Positions 17,415 to 25,186 of a DNA stretch of 25,186 nucleotides are shown here, piece after piece. The DNA is taken from IMG/VR virus record IMGVR_UViG_3300007539_000188, positions 1-25,186 of that record, one strand, 5' to 3'. The notes beneath the pieces were generated by a model, which made no database searches, was not told where the DNA came from, and saw nothing but the letters and a program-made list of their open reading frames with translations. This DNA comes from a virus. Position 1 is the first letter of the stretch. The number at the start of each line of letters is the position of its first letter. A program made the position numbers and the translations under genes.

Positions 17415-18872
17415 ATGTTCAGGTACAAGACGAAACCATATGAGCACCAGAAGGTTGCCCTTGAGAAGTCGTACGACAACCAAAACTTTGGGTACTTCAT
17501 GGAGATGGGATGCGGCAAGTCAAAGGTCTTGCTCGACAACATCACATGGTTATACGACAACAAACTTATCGACACAGCAGTTATCGTTGCGCCGAAGGGT
17601 GTGTATAGAAACTGGGAGGTATCAGAAATACCAACTCACCTTCCAGAAAACATTCAACCCGAAGTTTATGTATGGAGTGCGAACCCGAACAAGGGTCAAC
17701 GTGAAAGATTGTCGGAGGGTGTTAATAAGACACGGACTCTTCGCATACTGCTCGTCAATGTCGAAGCATTTGGAGCGTCGAAGAAGGTGCTTCAATATCT
17801 GGAACACTTTGTACGCGACTCGACTTTCCTACTTGCGGTCGATGAAAGCACAACTATTAAGAACCCCAAGGCCAAGCGGACTAAAGCTTTGGTTAAGCTT
17901 GGTCAGAGTGCAACGTACAAACGCATCCTTACCGGATCGCCCGTTACGAAATCGCCTATGGATTTGTATGCACAGTGTGGATTTATGGACAAGAACTTGC
18001 TGGGATTCGACAGCTACTATTCGTTCCAAGGACGGTACGCTATTACAAGGACTCAGCGCATGGGTTCGCACAATTTTCAGCAGATTGTGGGCTACCGTAA
18101 CTTAGCTGAACTGAGTGACAAGCTGGACAGCTTTTCTTTTAGGGTTACAAAAGAAGAAGCTCTTGACCTACCCGACAAGATCTACACCGTTCGTGAAGTC
18201 GGGGTGACCGACGAACAGTTGAAGTACTATCACTCAATCAAGACAGCAGCTATGGCGTTGCTTGATGACGGTGAACTGGTATCTGCACCAGCTATTATGA
18301 CACAGCTATTGCGACTACAGCAGGTGCTGTGCGGTCACGTTATGACAGACGATGGTGAACTGGTAGAGTTCCCAACCAAGCGCATGGATGCCTTGCTTGA
18401 TACGCTGGAAGAAATGTCGGGTAAGGTAATCATCTGGTCACGATTCAGGTACGACATACGAAAGATAACCGTGATGCTGGAGTCAAAGTATGGGCCAGGA
18501 TCTACAGTCAGCTACTTCGGTGACACGTCTGATGAGGACAGGCAAGCTGCGATACAAGCGTTCCAGTTTGGAGATGCAAGGTTCTTCGTTGCCAACCCAC
18601 AGACGGCAGGCTATGGCCTGACACTGACGGCTGCAACCAATGTGATCTACTATGCCAATGACTTCAATCTTGAGACACGGGTTCAGTCTGAGGATCGTGC
18701 TCATCGCATTGGTCAGCATCATCCGGTAACGTATGTTGACCTGATGACAAAGGGCACGGTTGATGTTCACATTGTGAAGACTCTTCGGAACAAGATTGAT
18801 CTATCAGCGAAGACGTTGGGTGAAGAAGCCCGTCAATGGTTGGAACTTGACCCCCGTCGAAGTGCCGATTAG
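17415..18872 (+). CDS. SNF2-type superfamily 2 DNA helicase
   Basis: 485 residues. Motifs in order: Q-like YEHQK (9-13), Walker A MGCGKSK (31-37), motif Ia VIVAPKGVYRNW, Walker B AVDEST (141-146), motif III ILTGSP (171-176), then in the second RecA-like lobe KVIIWSRF, QTAGYGLTLT and motif VI QSEDRAHRIGQ (424-434). This is the compact phage SNF2 or 'DEAD-like' helicase arrangement and would translocate on duplex DNA or unwind during replication. No extra domain is visible. It begins right after the preceding stop. Its last 209 bases are overlapped on the other strand by the nuclease gene. Confidence 0.9.
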   Translation: MFRYKTKPYEHQKVALEKSYDNQNFGYFMEMGCGKSKVLLDNITWLYDNKLIDTAVIVAPKGVYRNWEVSEIPTHLPENIQPEVYVWSANPNKGQRERLSEGVNKTRTLRILLVNVEAFGASKKVLQYLEHFVRDSTFLLAVDESTTIKNPKAKRTKALVKLGQSATYKRILTGSPVTKSPMDLYAQCGFMDKNLLGFDSYYSFQGRYAITRTQRMGSHNFQQIVGYRNLAELSDKLDSFSFRVTKEEALDLPDKIYTVREVGVTDEQLKYYHSIKTAAMALLDDGELVSAPAIMTQLLRLQQVLCGHVMTDDGELVEFPTKRMDALLDTLEEMSGKVIIWSRFRYDIRKITVMLESKYGPGSTVSYFGDTSDEDRQAAIQAFQFGDARFFVANPQTAGYGLTLTAATNVIYYANDFNLETRVQSEDRAHRIGQHHPVTYVDLMTKGTVDVHIVKTLRNKIDLSAKTLGEEARQWLELDPRRSAD

Positions 18873-19215
18873 ATGCCTGTTGTTCTGCATATTTCACAGC
18901 GTGGTTTTGTGGCGAATGGGATAGCTGGTACGGGTACAAGGCACAGGACCCAGTTTCGAGGTCCACATACAGAAGTCGGACACCCAGTTTCTTTTGGATG
19001 TCTGTTAACAGACGTGAGATTATCGAGCCGTTTTTTCTACGGCCCACAGTCTTCACGTCAAACAACAACAATTCACCCTTCGGGGTGAGGGCGATGAGGT
19101 CTATTGGGCCTTGTTCAATAAACGGAGTGTAGACATAACAGTTTTGGGACATCAACCAAGAAGCTGCAATGAGTTCAGATCTTTTACCATCACGAACCTG
19201 ATGTGCTGGTCTCAT
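18664..19215 (-). CDS. PD-(D/E)XK nuclease, convergent with and overlapping the helicase
   Basis: 183 residues from the ATG at 19215 (MRPAHQVRDGKRSE). The frame extends upstream to 19416 but that part lies antisense to the ribbon-helix-helix gene and has no family features. The core is RSELIAASWLMSQNCYVYTP, then GPIDLIALT (catalytic Asp) and LLLFDVKT (D-x-K), the order of the PDDEXK endonuclease/Holliday-resolvase-like group. The last 70 residues, rich in Ser, Gln, Cys and His, are antisense to the conserved end of the helicase and are probably not a folded domain. It is the only leftward gene in the replication block, so it is probably regulated separately or newly acquired. Confidence 0.68.
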   Translation of the reverse strand: MRPAHQVRDGKRSELIAASWLMSQNCYVYTPFIEQGPIDLIALTPKGELLLFDVKTVGRRKNGSIISRLLTDIQKKLGVRLLYVDLETGSCALYPYQLSHSPQNHAVKYAEQQASNRHFDGGQVPTIDGLLHPTSSLIDQSCSEESSQCEHQPCPLSSGQHTLPDDADQCDEHDPQTEPVSQD

Positions 19216-19286
19216 TTTTTTCTTGACCCCCCGATCAATTATGATGTACGCTATGACGGTAACACAGTATTTTGAAGGTTGCAAAC

Positions 19287-19430
19287 ATGGACACCACCAA
19301 ATGGAAATCAATCGCGGTTGAGGTACAGATATATGAGTACCTAAAGCAACGCGCACAGCAAAACGACAGAAGTGTGAGCAAGGAATTGACACACATACTG
19401 AAGGAAAAACGTGCACAAGAAGCCGCTTGA
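19287..19430 (+). CDS. Ribbon-helix-helix (Arc-like) regulator
   Basis: 47 residues: MDTTKWKSIAVEVQIYEYLK, then QRAQQNDRSVSKELTHILKE and a short tail. The strand KSIAVEV followed by helix IYEYLKQRAQQ, the turn NDRS and helix VSKELTHILKEK is the ribbon-helix-helix fold of Arc/MetJ-type repressors, which bind DNA as dimers through the strand. GAAGG lies nine bases before the ATG. It sits at the head of the replication genes and beside the divergent nuclease promoter region, so control of one or both is likely. Confidence 0.72.
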   Translation: MDTTKWKSIAVEVQIYEYLKQRAQQNDRSVSKELTHILKEKRAQEAA

Positions 19431-19513
19431 CATACCCAAGGGGAGTGGGTTAAGACTCTCCACCACACCCGAAGGGGTTAAACTTTAACGTAGAAAGTAC
19501 AGGAGAATGTACG
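19431..19513 (+). promoter_or_regulatory. Leader before the 19514 gene, possible promoter
   Basis: A perfect TTGACA overlaps the RHH stop (19427-19432), but the best -10 at 17-18 bases (TTAAGA/TAAGAC) is weak, so any promoter would be activator-dependent. GTTAAACTTTAAC (19477-19489) is a small palindrome. AGGAGA is the ribosome site seven bases before the ATG. Confidence 0.3.
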
Positions 19514-20077
19514 ATGAGCGATGTGTTTTCGCTATTTGATGAGGAAGTCGATGCCTCTAAGTTCGACAAGGTGAATGATGAGAAGGGCAAGACATTGTCC
19601 GATCTCATCCGCCAGTCTATGAAGATCGATGAAGAGATTGCACAAGCAGAGCAGTATCTGAAGGATCTTAAATTCAAGAAACGCAAAGTGAATGAAGAAG
19701 ACATACCTTCCCTGATGCAGGAGATGGGCATGGATTCTGTTACGGTCGATGGCAACAAGGTTGCTTTGCGGCAGTTCGTTCATGCGCGTATCCCAGAAGA
19801 AAAGAAAGATGAAGCATACAACTGGCTTCGTTCTATCGGAGAAGGTGACATCATCAAGAACGATGTCGTCGTGTCTTTCGGTTCTGGTCAGGACAACATG
19901 GCAGGGGCTGTCGTAGATGACCTCCGCAATCAGGGTCTTGAGCCAGCGCAAAAGACACACGTCCACCCACAGACGTTAAAGGCGTGGGTCAAAGGACGCA
20001 TCGAGGCAGGTAAGGATATCGACTTCGATACCTTCGGTGTGTACGTCGGAACTGAAGCTACAATTAAGAGGAGCTAG
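19514..20077 (+). CDS. Conserved coiled-coil phage protein of the replication region
   Basis: 187 residues. Residues 25-62 (LSDLIRQSMKIDEEIAQAEQ, then YLKDLKFKKRKVNEED) form a coiled coil. A beta-rich unit follows (SVTVDGNKVALRQFVHARIP), then EEKKDEAYNWLRSIGEGDII and a C-terminus with HPQTLKAWVKGRIEAGK and FGVYVGTEATIKRS. I recall this organisation in conserved phage proteins located next to ssDNA-binding genes. The function is not established. AGGAGA gives a good ribosome site. Only two bases separate it from the putative SSB gene, so they are probably made together. Confidence 0.75.
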   Translation: MSDVFSLFDEEVDASKFDKVNDEKGKTLSDLIRQSMKIDEEIAQAEQYLKDLKFKKRKVNEEDIPSLMQEMGMDSVTVDGNKVALRQFVHARIPEEKKDEAYNWLRSIGEGDIIKNDVVVSFGSGQDNMAGAVVDDLRNQGLEPAQKTHVHPQTLKAWVKGRIEAGKDIDFDTFGVYVGTEATIKRS

Positions 20078-20079
20078 TC

Positions 20080-20877
20080 ATGGCTGAAGCAGCAGTAGTA
20101 AAAAAAGAAAGCACAGCAGTTGCTAATATCATGGACGATCTGTACGAAGCGGCAGGTCAGGGCATGGAAACCATTGGTGCAGATGATATGCAGATTCCGT
20201 TCTTGCGGATTCTCCAGCCTCTGTCACCGCAGTTAATAAAGAACGACCCGAAGTTTATCAAAGGCGCATCCGCTGGCGATATCTTCAACACCGTAACTGG
20301 TGAGTTCTGGGAAGCTGATGAAGGTGTGAACGTATTAATGTGCGCGTACACCACGAAGTTTCTGGAGTTCCAGTTGCGTGAAAACGGTGGTGGATTTATG
20401 GGTGAGTTGGATGCAAACAACCCAGACGTTCGCCAGACCAACCGTGTTGGTGCAAATGAAATGCTGCCGAATGGCAACGAACTTGTTCGCTCTGCACAGT
20501 TCCTTGTGCTTGCGTACAACGCTGACGGCATGACCACGCAAATGATCTGTGACATGAAGAAGACACAGATGAAGATTGCGAAGCAGTGGAATACCCGTCG
20601 CGCTGGTTTGAAGATCATGCACCCAAGCAAGGGCCTGTTCAACCCACCGATGTGGGCTGTGCCGTGGAAGCTGACCTCGACCCAAGAGTCCAACGACAAA
20701 GGTTCGTGGTTCAACTACCAAGTGCAGCAGCTTGAGATGGAGTCCGTGCCGATGCCTGCATTGCAGGAAGCGCGTGACTTGTACAACTCATACCGTGCCG
20801 GAGAGATTAAGATGAGTACAGGTGAAGACAGTCAGACTGATACAGTCACGACTGACGAAACAGACGTACCATTTTAA
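20080..20877 (+). CDS. Putative single-stranded DNA-binding protein with SSB-like acidic tail
   Basis: 265 residues. It begins MAEAAVVKKESTAVANIMDD. The body has IPFLRILQPLSPQLIKNDPK and beta-rich segments (GDIFNTVTGEFW, NVLMCAYTTKFLEFQL), and is compatible with an OB fold. The last 20 residues are acidic and end DETDVPF, closely resembling the bacterial SSB C-terminal tip (DDDIPF) that recruits replication enzymes. Position between a coiled-coil replication protein and the primase fits. The family is common in marine phages as I recall, usually unnamed. The SSB call rests on tail plus context; the DNA-binding fold is not proven. Confidence 0.62.
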   Translation: MAEAAVVKKESTAVANIMDDLYEAAGQGMETIGADDMQIPFLRILQPLSPQLIKNDPKFIKGASAGDIFNTVTGEFWEADEGVNVLMCAYTTKFLEFQLRENGGGFMGELDANNPDVRQTNRVGANEMLPNGNELVRSAQFLVLAYNADGMTTQMICDMKKTQMKIAKQWNTRRAGLKIMHPSKGLFNPPMWAVPWKLTSTQESNDKGSWFNYQVQQLEMESVPMPALQEARDLYNSYRAGEIKMSTGEDSQTDTVTTDETDVPF

Positions 20878-20884
20878 GCCAGTA

Positions 20885-20920
20885 GGGGGCGGGTGTTTCC
20901 TTTCCTTTCTTCCCGTCCCC
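20885..20920 (+). terminator. Weak stem-loop between the putative SSB and primase genes
   Basis: GGGGGCGGG pairs with CCCGTCCCC (nine pairs, one G-U) around an 18-base pyrimidine loop. It is followed by ACCCTCTCTG, not a T run. It may act as a partial terminator or mRNA processing/stability element that sets the ratio of SSB to primase. Confidence 0.35.
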
Positions 20921-20943
20921 ACCCTCTCTGCCCGGAGTGAGTT

Positions 20944-22476
20944 ATGAACCAAGCTGAACGGTTCATGGCGGCATTTGAAGGCTTCAGTGCCGCGCATGGA
21001 CAGACACAAATATCAGATGAAAGACGCGCTGGAAAACAAAAGGCGAAGTCAATCATCGTTCGGAAGCCACTAACCTTGGAGCTTATTGTCGCACACCTTG
21101 AGGGTAAGCACGGCGTAGGTTCTATACCCATCAACGAAAACAGCCAATGTAAGTTCGGTGCGCTGGACATTGACCAGTATCCACTGGACCTTGTCGCACT
21201 TGACAAGAAGCTGCGTGACAACGATATTCCATGTGTGGTCTGCCGCTCGAAGTCAGGTGGTGCCCACATTTTTTTCTTCTTTACAGAATTTTTTAGCGCA
21301 GGTGTTTTCCGTGACAAAGCCACAGAGATTGCTGCCTACCTTGGATACGGTGGCTGCGAAATATTCCCGAAGCAAGAAGAGATTCTTGTCGAGCGTGGCG
21401 ATGTTGGAAACTTCATTAACCTTCCGTACTTTGATGCGGAACAGACGATGCGTTACGCTGTCAAAGAAGATGGAGACGAAGCGGACCTTACCGAATTTCT
21501 GGATATAGTAGAAGCCAGAAGAACCAACCCCAAAGATTTTGAAAAGCTACAACTTGGTGACCCTGTCAATGAGTTTGAACAGTGGGCACCGTGCCTGTCA
21601 CATATGTTTAGTCAGGGCATACCAGAGGGTACGCGCAACACAGTTATGTTCGCTGCCGCTGTTGGTGCCAAGAAAGAACAACCTGAAAAGTGGAGAGAAC
21701 GTCTTGAAGAAATTAATGTCAAATACTGTACGCCCCCTTTACCAGCTTCTGAAATCGTCACTATTCAGTCTCAACACGAGAAGAAGGAATATGGTTTCCC
21801 CTGTGATCAAGAACCCCTCAAGTCGTTCTGCAACAAAAGCCTCTGCAAAACGAAGACATGTGGAATAGGTAGCCACGTTCAGCATGTGGAGATCACTGGT
21901 CTGTGCGTGGTTAAGTCCGAACCGCCTGTCTGGTTCTGTGATGTAGGTGGTCGCCGTGTCGAACTAACAACCGATGACCTGCAAACATCACAGCGTTTTC
22001 AAAAAGCTTGCATGGAACAGATTCATGTCATGCCGCCAATGATGAAGACGGCTGATTGGCAAGAGGTTGTGTCCATGTTGATGGATGGCATGAGTGAAAT
22101 AGATGTGCCGGAAGAACTTACCTATAAAGGCCAGTTCATGGACCTGCTAGAAGCGTTCTGTGATGGTCGGGTACAAGCCCAGTCTGCCGAAGAGATCGCA
22201 CTTGGCAAGCCCTTCACGGACGAAGAAGAGGGGGTTACATACTTCAAGCTAGAGGCACTGCTAAAGTATTTACGCAACCAAAAGTTTGACAGTTACAGCC
22301 GTGGTCAGATTCAAGAGCGGTTAAAAGAACTGAACGACAATGGCACAGCAAACGGCAAAAAGTATTTTGACACTACCAAAGGACAGCAAAAACAACTGCG
22401 CGTTTGGTGGGTGCCAGCGTTTAATACCGAGGTCCAAGTGCCAAGCATCCAGCTTGACAGTGAGGTGCCGTTCTAA
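20944..22476 (+). CDS. Archaeo-eukaryotic-type (AEP) DNA primase
   Basis: 510 residues. It would make primers for DNA synthesis. Catalytic motif I FGALDID (D75, D77), motif II SKSGGAHIFFF (H108), then CEIFPKQ and GNFINLPYF (155-163) follow the AEP order seen in phage and TOTE-type primases. A helical region IPEGTRNTVMFAAAVG (226-241) resembles PriCT domains. C287, C296, C301 and C306 (FPCD ... FCNKSLCKTKTCG) may bind zinc or an iron-sulfur cluster as in PriL. The C-terminus ends QLDSEVPF, like the putative SSB's DVPF tail. GGAG is seven bases before the ATG. The stop overlaps the next ATG (TAATG). Confidence 0.85.
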   Translation: MNQAERFMAAFEGFSAAHGQTQISDERRAGKQKAKSIIVRKPLTLELIVAHLEGKHGVGSIPINENSQCKFGALDIDQYPLDLVALDKKLRDNDIPCVVCRSKSGGAHIFFFFTEFFSAGVFRDKATEIAAYLGYGGCEIFPKQEEILVERGDVGNFINLPYFDAEQTMRYAVKEDGDEADLTEFLDIVEARRTNPKDFEKLQLGDPVNEFEQWAPCLSHMFSQGIPEGTRNTVMFAAAVGAKKEQPEKWRERLEEINVKYCTPPLPASEIVTIQSQHEKKEYGFPCDQEPLKSFCNKSLCKTKTCGIGSHVQHVEITGLCVVKSEPPVWFCDVGGRRVELTTDDLQTSQRFQKACMEQIHVMPPMMKTADWQEVVSMLMDGMSEIDVPEELTYKGQFMDLLEAFCDGRVQAQSAEEIALGKPFTDEEEGVTYFKLEALLKYLRNQKFDSYSRGQIQERLKELNDNGTANGKKYFDTTKGQQKQLRVWWVPAFNTEVQVPSIQLDSEVPF

Positions 22477-23990
22477 TGCAGACCACAATCTTTGGGCCAC
22501 CAGGCACAGGCAAAACAACCAAGCTTATATCTATCGTCAAGCAGGAACTTGAAGATGGTACAAGGCCGGAGGATATAGCGTTCGTGTCCTTCAGCCGTAA
22601 GGCAGCGGACGAAGCGCGGACTCGTGCTTCCGCTGCGCTGAGTATGAACCCTGATCAAATGGTTTGGTTTCGTACTCTGCATTCGATGGCTTTTCAGTAT
22701 CAAGGTCTTAGTGGTAGGCAGGTACTGAAAGGGAATGACTTCACGCAACTTAGTCAGATACTGGGGGTAGAGTTTTCATCCAACGCCTCTATCCGTATGG
22801 AAGATGGGCAACTCTTCTCACCGGGCAAGGGTGGAGATGCTTATCTATCCATGATCCAGTTGGCTAGGGTGCGTGGAGTCAGCCTCGAACAGCAGTTCAG
22901 TGACACCAACAACAGGCACTTACACTACCAGCAACTGAAGGTGGTGGACGAAGTGCTGCGTGACTACAAGCGTGACACAGGTAAGCTGGACTTTGTGGAC
23001 ATGATTGACCGCTTCATAGAACAGGGCGAAGGTCCGAGGTTGGAGGTCCTGATAGTTGATGAGGCGCAAGACTTGGCCCCGTTACAGTGGCGCATGGTTC
23101 ATGAGGTGTTGAAGCCACGGGCAAAGCGTATCTATTTTGCAGGCGATGATGACCAATGCATCTACTCTTGGATGGGTGTAAACGTGCGTGACTTCTTGAA
23201 TGCATCAGACAATAAGATGGTGTTAGATAAATCATATCGTCTTCCACGAAACATATATAACGTAGCGGATTCTCTGGTAAATAGAGTGGTTGTGCGACAG
23301 CCAAAAGTGTGGTCACCTGTAAGTGAGGCTGGGCAAGTTGTCTGGCATCACGACATCATGGACCTCAACTTTAACAGCGGCGAGTGGCTGATCCTTGCTC
23401 GAACAAACTACATCGCTAATAAGATTGCTACAGACCTCAAGGAACAGGGATACTTGTTCTGGCGTGAAGGTTCTGGTTGGTCCATCTCACCCAATGTACT
23501 AACTGGAATAGAGGTATGGCTTAAATTATGCAAAGGTTTGACCGTCACAGCGACAGAACTAAAGACATTATCTACATTATTAAAATCGGATATCGTGACC
23601 AAATCTGGAAGGAAGAACTTAGCCACCCTCGACAACGAAATGCCCTACGCTCTCGACGACGTAAAAGGGAACTTCACTACGAACGACTTGAAAGAGAAGC
23701 CTTGGCACGAAGTATTGAAAGTGGCGGAGCGGGAAAGAATATACATTACTTCTGTTCGGCGGATGGGGGAAAAGATCCTGACGGACAAGCCGAGGATCAA
23801 GATATCAACGATACACAAAGCAAAGGGTGGCGAGGCGGATAACGTCGCCCTTCTTTTAGATTCATCCAGAGCCTGCGTTGAAAGCGAAGATCAGGACGGC
23901 GAAGTTCGCACGTTCTATGTTGGACTGACTCGTGCTAAAAAAGCACTACACATTATCGAATCACAATCACAGTATGGGTTTGCACTATGA
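22476..23990 (+). CDS. UvrD/Rep-type superfamily 1 DNA helicase
   Basis: 504 residues. Motif I is GPPGTGKTT (7-15), motif Ia VSFSRKAADEA, motif II VDEAQD (194-199), motif III GDDDQCIYSW (223-232), motif IV region SYRLPRNI, motif V STIHKAKGGEAD (444-455) and motif VI YVGLTRAKK (481-489). This is the complete SF1A set, predicting 3'-to-5' unwinding. At about 500 residues it is shorter than UvrD (about 720), as in phage forms with reduced 1B/2B subdomains. It overlaps the primase stop by one base (TAATG), and its stop overlaps the next ATG (ATGA), so primase and helicase are co-translated. Confidence 0.92.
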   Translation: MQTTIFGPPGTGKTTKLISIVKQELEDGTRPEDIAFVSFSRKAADEARTRASAALSMNPDQMVWFRTLHSMAFQYQGLSGRQVLKGNDFTQLSQILGVEFSSNASIRMEDGQLFSPGKGGDAYLSMIQLARVRGVSLEQQFSDTNNRHLHYQQLKVVDEVLRDYKRDTGKLDFVDMIDRFIEQGEGPRLEVLIVDEAQDLAPLQWRMVHEVLKPRAKRIYFAGDDDQCIYSWMGVNVRDFLNASDNKMVLDKSYRLPRNIYNVADSLVNRVVVRQPKVWSPVSEAGQVVWHHDIMDLNFNSGEWLILARTNYIANKIATDLKEQGYLFWREGSGWSISPNVLTGIEVWLKLCKGLTVTATELKTLSTLLKSDIVTKSGRKNLATLDNEMPYALDDVKGNFTTNDLKEKPWHEVLKVAERERIYITSVRRMGEKILTDKPRIKISTIHKAKGGEADNVALLLDSSRACVESEDQDGEVRTFYVGLTRAKKALHIIESQSQYGFAL

Positions 23991-24259
23991 AAGACAGAAA
24001 GTATTTCTTGGACACAGCCGAGACACTAATCAATGGTCCGAGGGCCAAGGATTATGGTCCGGCTAAGATGAACCACGAGCGGATAGCAAAGATATGGGGT
24101 ATCATACTGAAACGTGACATCAGTCCTGAAGAAGTAGTGGCTTGTATGGTGGGCCTGAAGCTGGCGCGTCTGGCAGAGGACATCAGCAAGGACGATTCAT
24201 GGGTAGACATCATAGGCTATGCAGCGTTGGGCGGGGAGATTATAAACGATGAAGGTTGA
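23987..24259 (+). CDS. DUF6378-type phage protein
   Basis: 90 residues. The pattern LINGPRAKDYGPAKMNHERI, then IWGIILKRDISPEEVVACMV and KLARLAEDISKDDSWVDIIG followed by YAALGGE is characteristic of this small phage family, as I recall it. The fold is helical. The biochemical role is unknown; its frequent place beside nucleotide and DNA replication genes suggests nucleotide metabolism or replication support. The ATG overlaps the helicase stop, and the polymerase ATG lies within its 3' end (11-base overlap). Confidence 0.82.
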   Translation: MKDRKYFLDTAETLINGPRAKDYGPAKMNHERIAKIWGIILKRDISPEEVVACMVGLKLARLAEDISKDDSWVDIIGYAALGGEIINDEG

Positions 24260-25186
24260 TTTGTTTGATCCAGAAAGTGAAAGCTGGTTACCGCCGTCTA
24301 ACTTTCCAGACCTGACGAGCTGTGACAGGATAGCTATTGACTTGGAAACAAAAGACCCAAACCTGACCACGTTAGGCCCAGGCTGGTGTCGTGACGACGG
24401 GTATGTCATAGGGTATGCCGTTGCCGCTGGAGATTTTGTTGGCTACTTTCCTGTCCGTCATGAGTCCGGCAACCTGCCAGAGAAGAAGGTTGTCAACTGG
24501 TTGAAAAAGCAACTGGCTACACCGCACATAGAAAAGGTCATGCACAATTGTATGTATGACCTTGGTTGGTTGCGTTGGGCAGGAATAGAAGTACAGGGCA
24601 AAATTATTGACACAATGATAGCGGCACCACTCCTGAACGAAAACAGACGCTATTACAATTTGAACTCTTTGTCCGGTGAGTATCTGGGGGAATGGAAGAA
24701 CGAAAAGATGTTACGGTCTGCGGCAGATATGTATGGCGTAGATCCAAAAGCCGAGATGTGGAAGCTGGACTCCACTTTTGTTGGACGGTATGCCGAACAA
24801 GATGCGGCAGTAACCTTACGTCTTTGGGACAGACTACGCGGTGACCTTGTCAACGATGAGTGCACTGGTATATTTGATCTTGAGTCAAGCCTGCTGCCTG
24901 TACTTTTAGACATGAAGACACGCGGCGTAAGGGTTGATATTGATAAAGCTGAACAAGTTCAAAAGGAACTGAAGCGCAGGGAAGACGCACTGTTACTTGA
25001 AATAAAGGATCTTACCCAAGTCAGTGTGGAACCGTGGGTCGCCACATCTATAGCAAAGGCGTTCGACGCTGTCGGGCTGACCTACGAGAGGACAAAGAAT
25101 ACGAATGCTCCGTCCTTTACAAAACAATTTCTTGCGAATCATGAGCACCCACTGGCGCAGAAGATTGTGCGCCTTCGTGAGTTTAA
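24249..25186 (+). CDS. DNA polymerase, family A, N-terminal part (cut by window edge)
   Basis: 312 residues visible, still open at the last base; the polymerase domain lies beyond. The 3'-5' proofreading domain is complete: Exo I AIDLET (D31, E33), Exo II MHNCMYDLGW (D104) and Exo III YAEQDAAVT (Y181, D185). Then comes the thumb-side helical region with LLPVLLDMKTRGVRVDIDKA, typical of the start of the polymerase part in PolI-like enzymes. The ATG at 24249 overlaps the DUF6378 gene by 11 bases; GGGGAGA is about 12 bases upstream. There is no 5'-nuclease domain at the N-terminus, as in T7-like phage polymerases. Confidence 0.92.
   Translation, partial: MKVDLFDPESESWLPPSNFPDLTSCDRIAIDLETKDPNLTTLGPGWCRDDGYVIGYAVAAGDFVGYFPVRHESGNLPEKKVVNWLKKQLATPHIEKVMHNCMYDLGWLRWAGIEVQGKIIDTMIAAPLLNENRRYYNLNSLSGEYLGEWKNEKMLRSAADMYGVDPKAEMWKLDSTFVGRYAEQDAAVTLRLWDRLRGDLVNDECTGIFDLESSLLPVLLDMKTRGVRVDIDKAEQVQKELKRREDALLLEIKDLTQVSVEPWVATSIAKAFDAVGLTYERTKNTNAPSFTKQFLANHEHPLAQKIVRLREF

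Noticed and set aside
17359-18105. 248-codon rightward frame within the helicase region
   Set aside because: It is in another frame of the SNF2-type helicase, whose motifs are intact, and the product is an Arg/Ser/Thr-rich string with no domain.
18873-19088. Rightward 71-codon frame directly after the helicase stop
   Set aside because: Although its ATG follows the helicase stop, it is antisense to the conserved nuclease core and its product has no recognisable content.
19216-19416. N-terminal extension of the leftward nuclease
   Set aside because: The additional 67 residues are antisense to the ribbon-helix-helix gene, Cys/Pro-rich and lack family features. The start at 19215 places the PD-(D/E)XK core where expected.

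Overview
The window reads as part of a tailed double-stranded DNA phage genome. Protein-level resemblances recalled from marine phages (SU10/HMO-2011-like podovirus portal, GTA-type holin, AEP primase, family A polymerase, DUF6378) suggest a virus of marine Alphaproteobacteria. The host is an inference. No host genes, rRNA, tRNA or CRISPR array were seen. Genes are packed, mostly with 1-14 nt overlaps (TAATG, ATGA).

Layout. (1) 1-10321, all leftward, late genes. In transcription order from the right: large terminase, a 1517-residue protein, two small proteins with glycine-rich tails, portal, a 3-TM GTA-type holin, a second small holin-like membrane protein, a TM/coiled-coil protein and two small proteins, the last cut by the window edge. 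(2) 10322-10546, a divergent control region with two perfect hairpins, a good sigma70-type rightward promoter, a 5'-UTR hairpin and a weaker leftward promoter. (3) 10547-12212, rightward island: winged-helix protein, small helical protein, zinc-finger protein, a 24-residue hydrophobic microprotein, a terminator, then a promoter-gene-terminator cassette for a cysteine-rich Gp88-like protein, flanked on both sides by GGTCGCAG repeats. (4) 12270-13224, leftward: small terminase and an overlapping VRR-NUC-type nuclease. (5) 13225-13450, second divergent control region with a GTGTC/GACAC repeat array, a promoter overlapped by a 16-bp palindrome, and a core that looks like a T7-family promoter. (6) 13451-17414, rightward run of 13 small genes, mostly unknown, two with zinc ribbons. 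(7) 17415-25186, rightward replication block: SNF2-type helicase, ribbon-helix-helix protein, a coiled-coil protein, a putative ssDNA-binding protein, an AEP-type primase, a UvrD-type helicase, DUF6378 and the start of a family A DNA polymerase. One PD-(D/E)XK nuclease runs leftward inside this block.

How they work together. Regions 3 and 6 look like early, host-facing or regulatory genes driven by promoters sharing a TATCCCA element. Region 7 copies DNA. Regions 1 and 4 package it and lyse the cell. The points most worth pursuing are the repeat-flanked Gp88-like cassette with repeats running into the neighbouring nuclease gene, the shared SSB-like D/E-V-P-F tails of the putative SSB and the primase, a Shine-Dalgarno apparently bridged by a hairpin, and the 1517-residue protein lying between terminase and portal. 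All functional calls come from reading motifs by eye; no database search was run.
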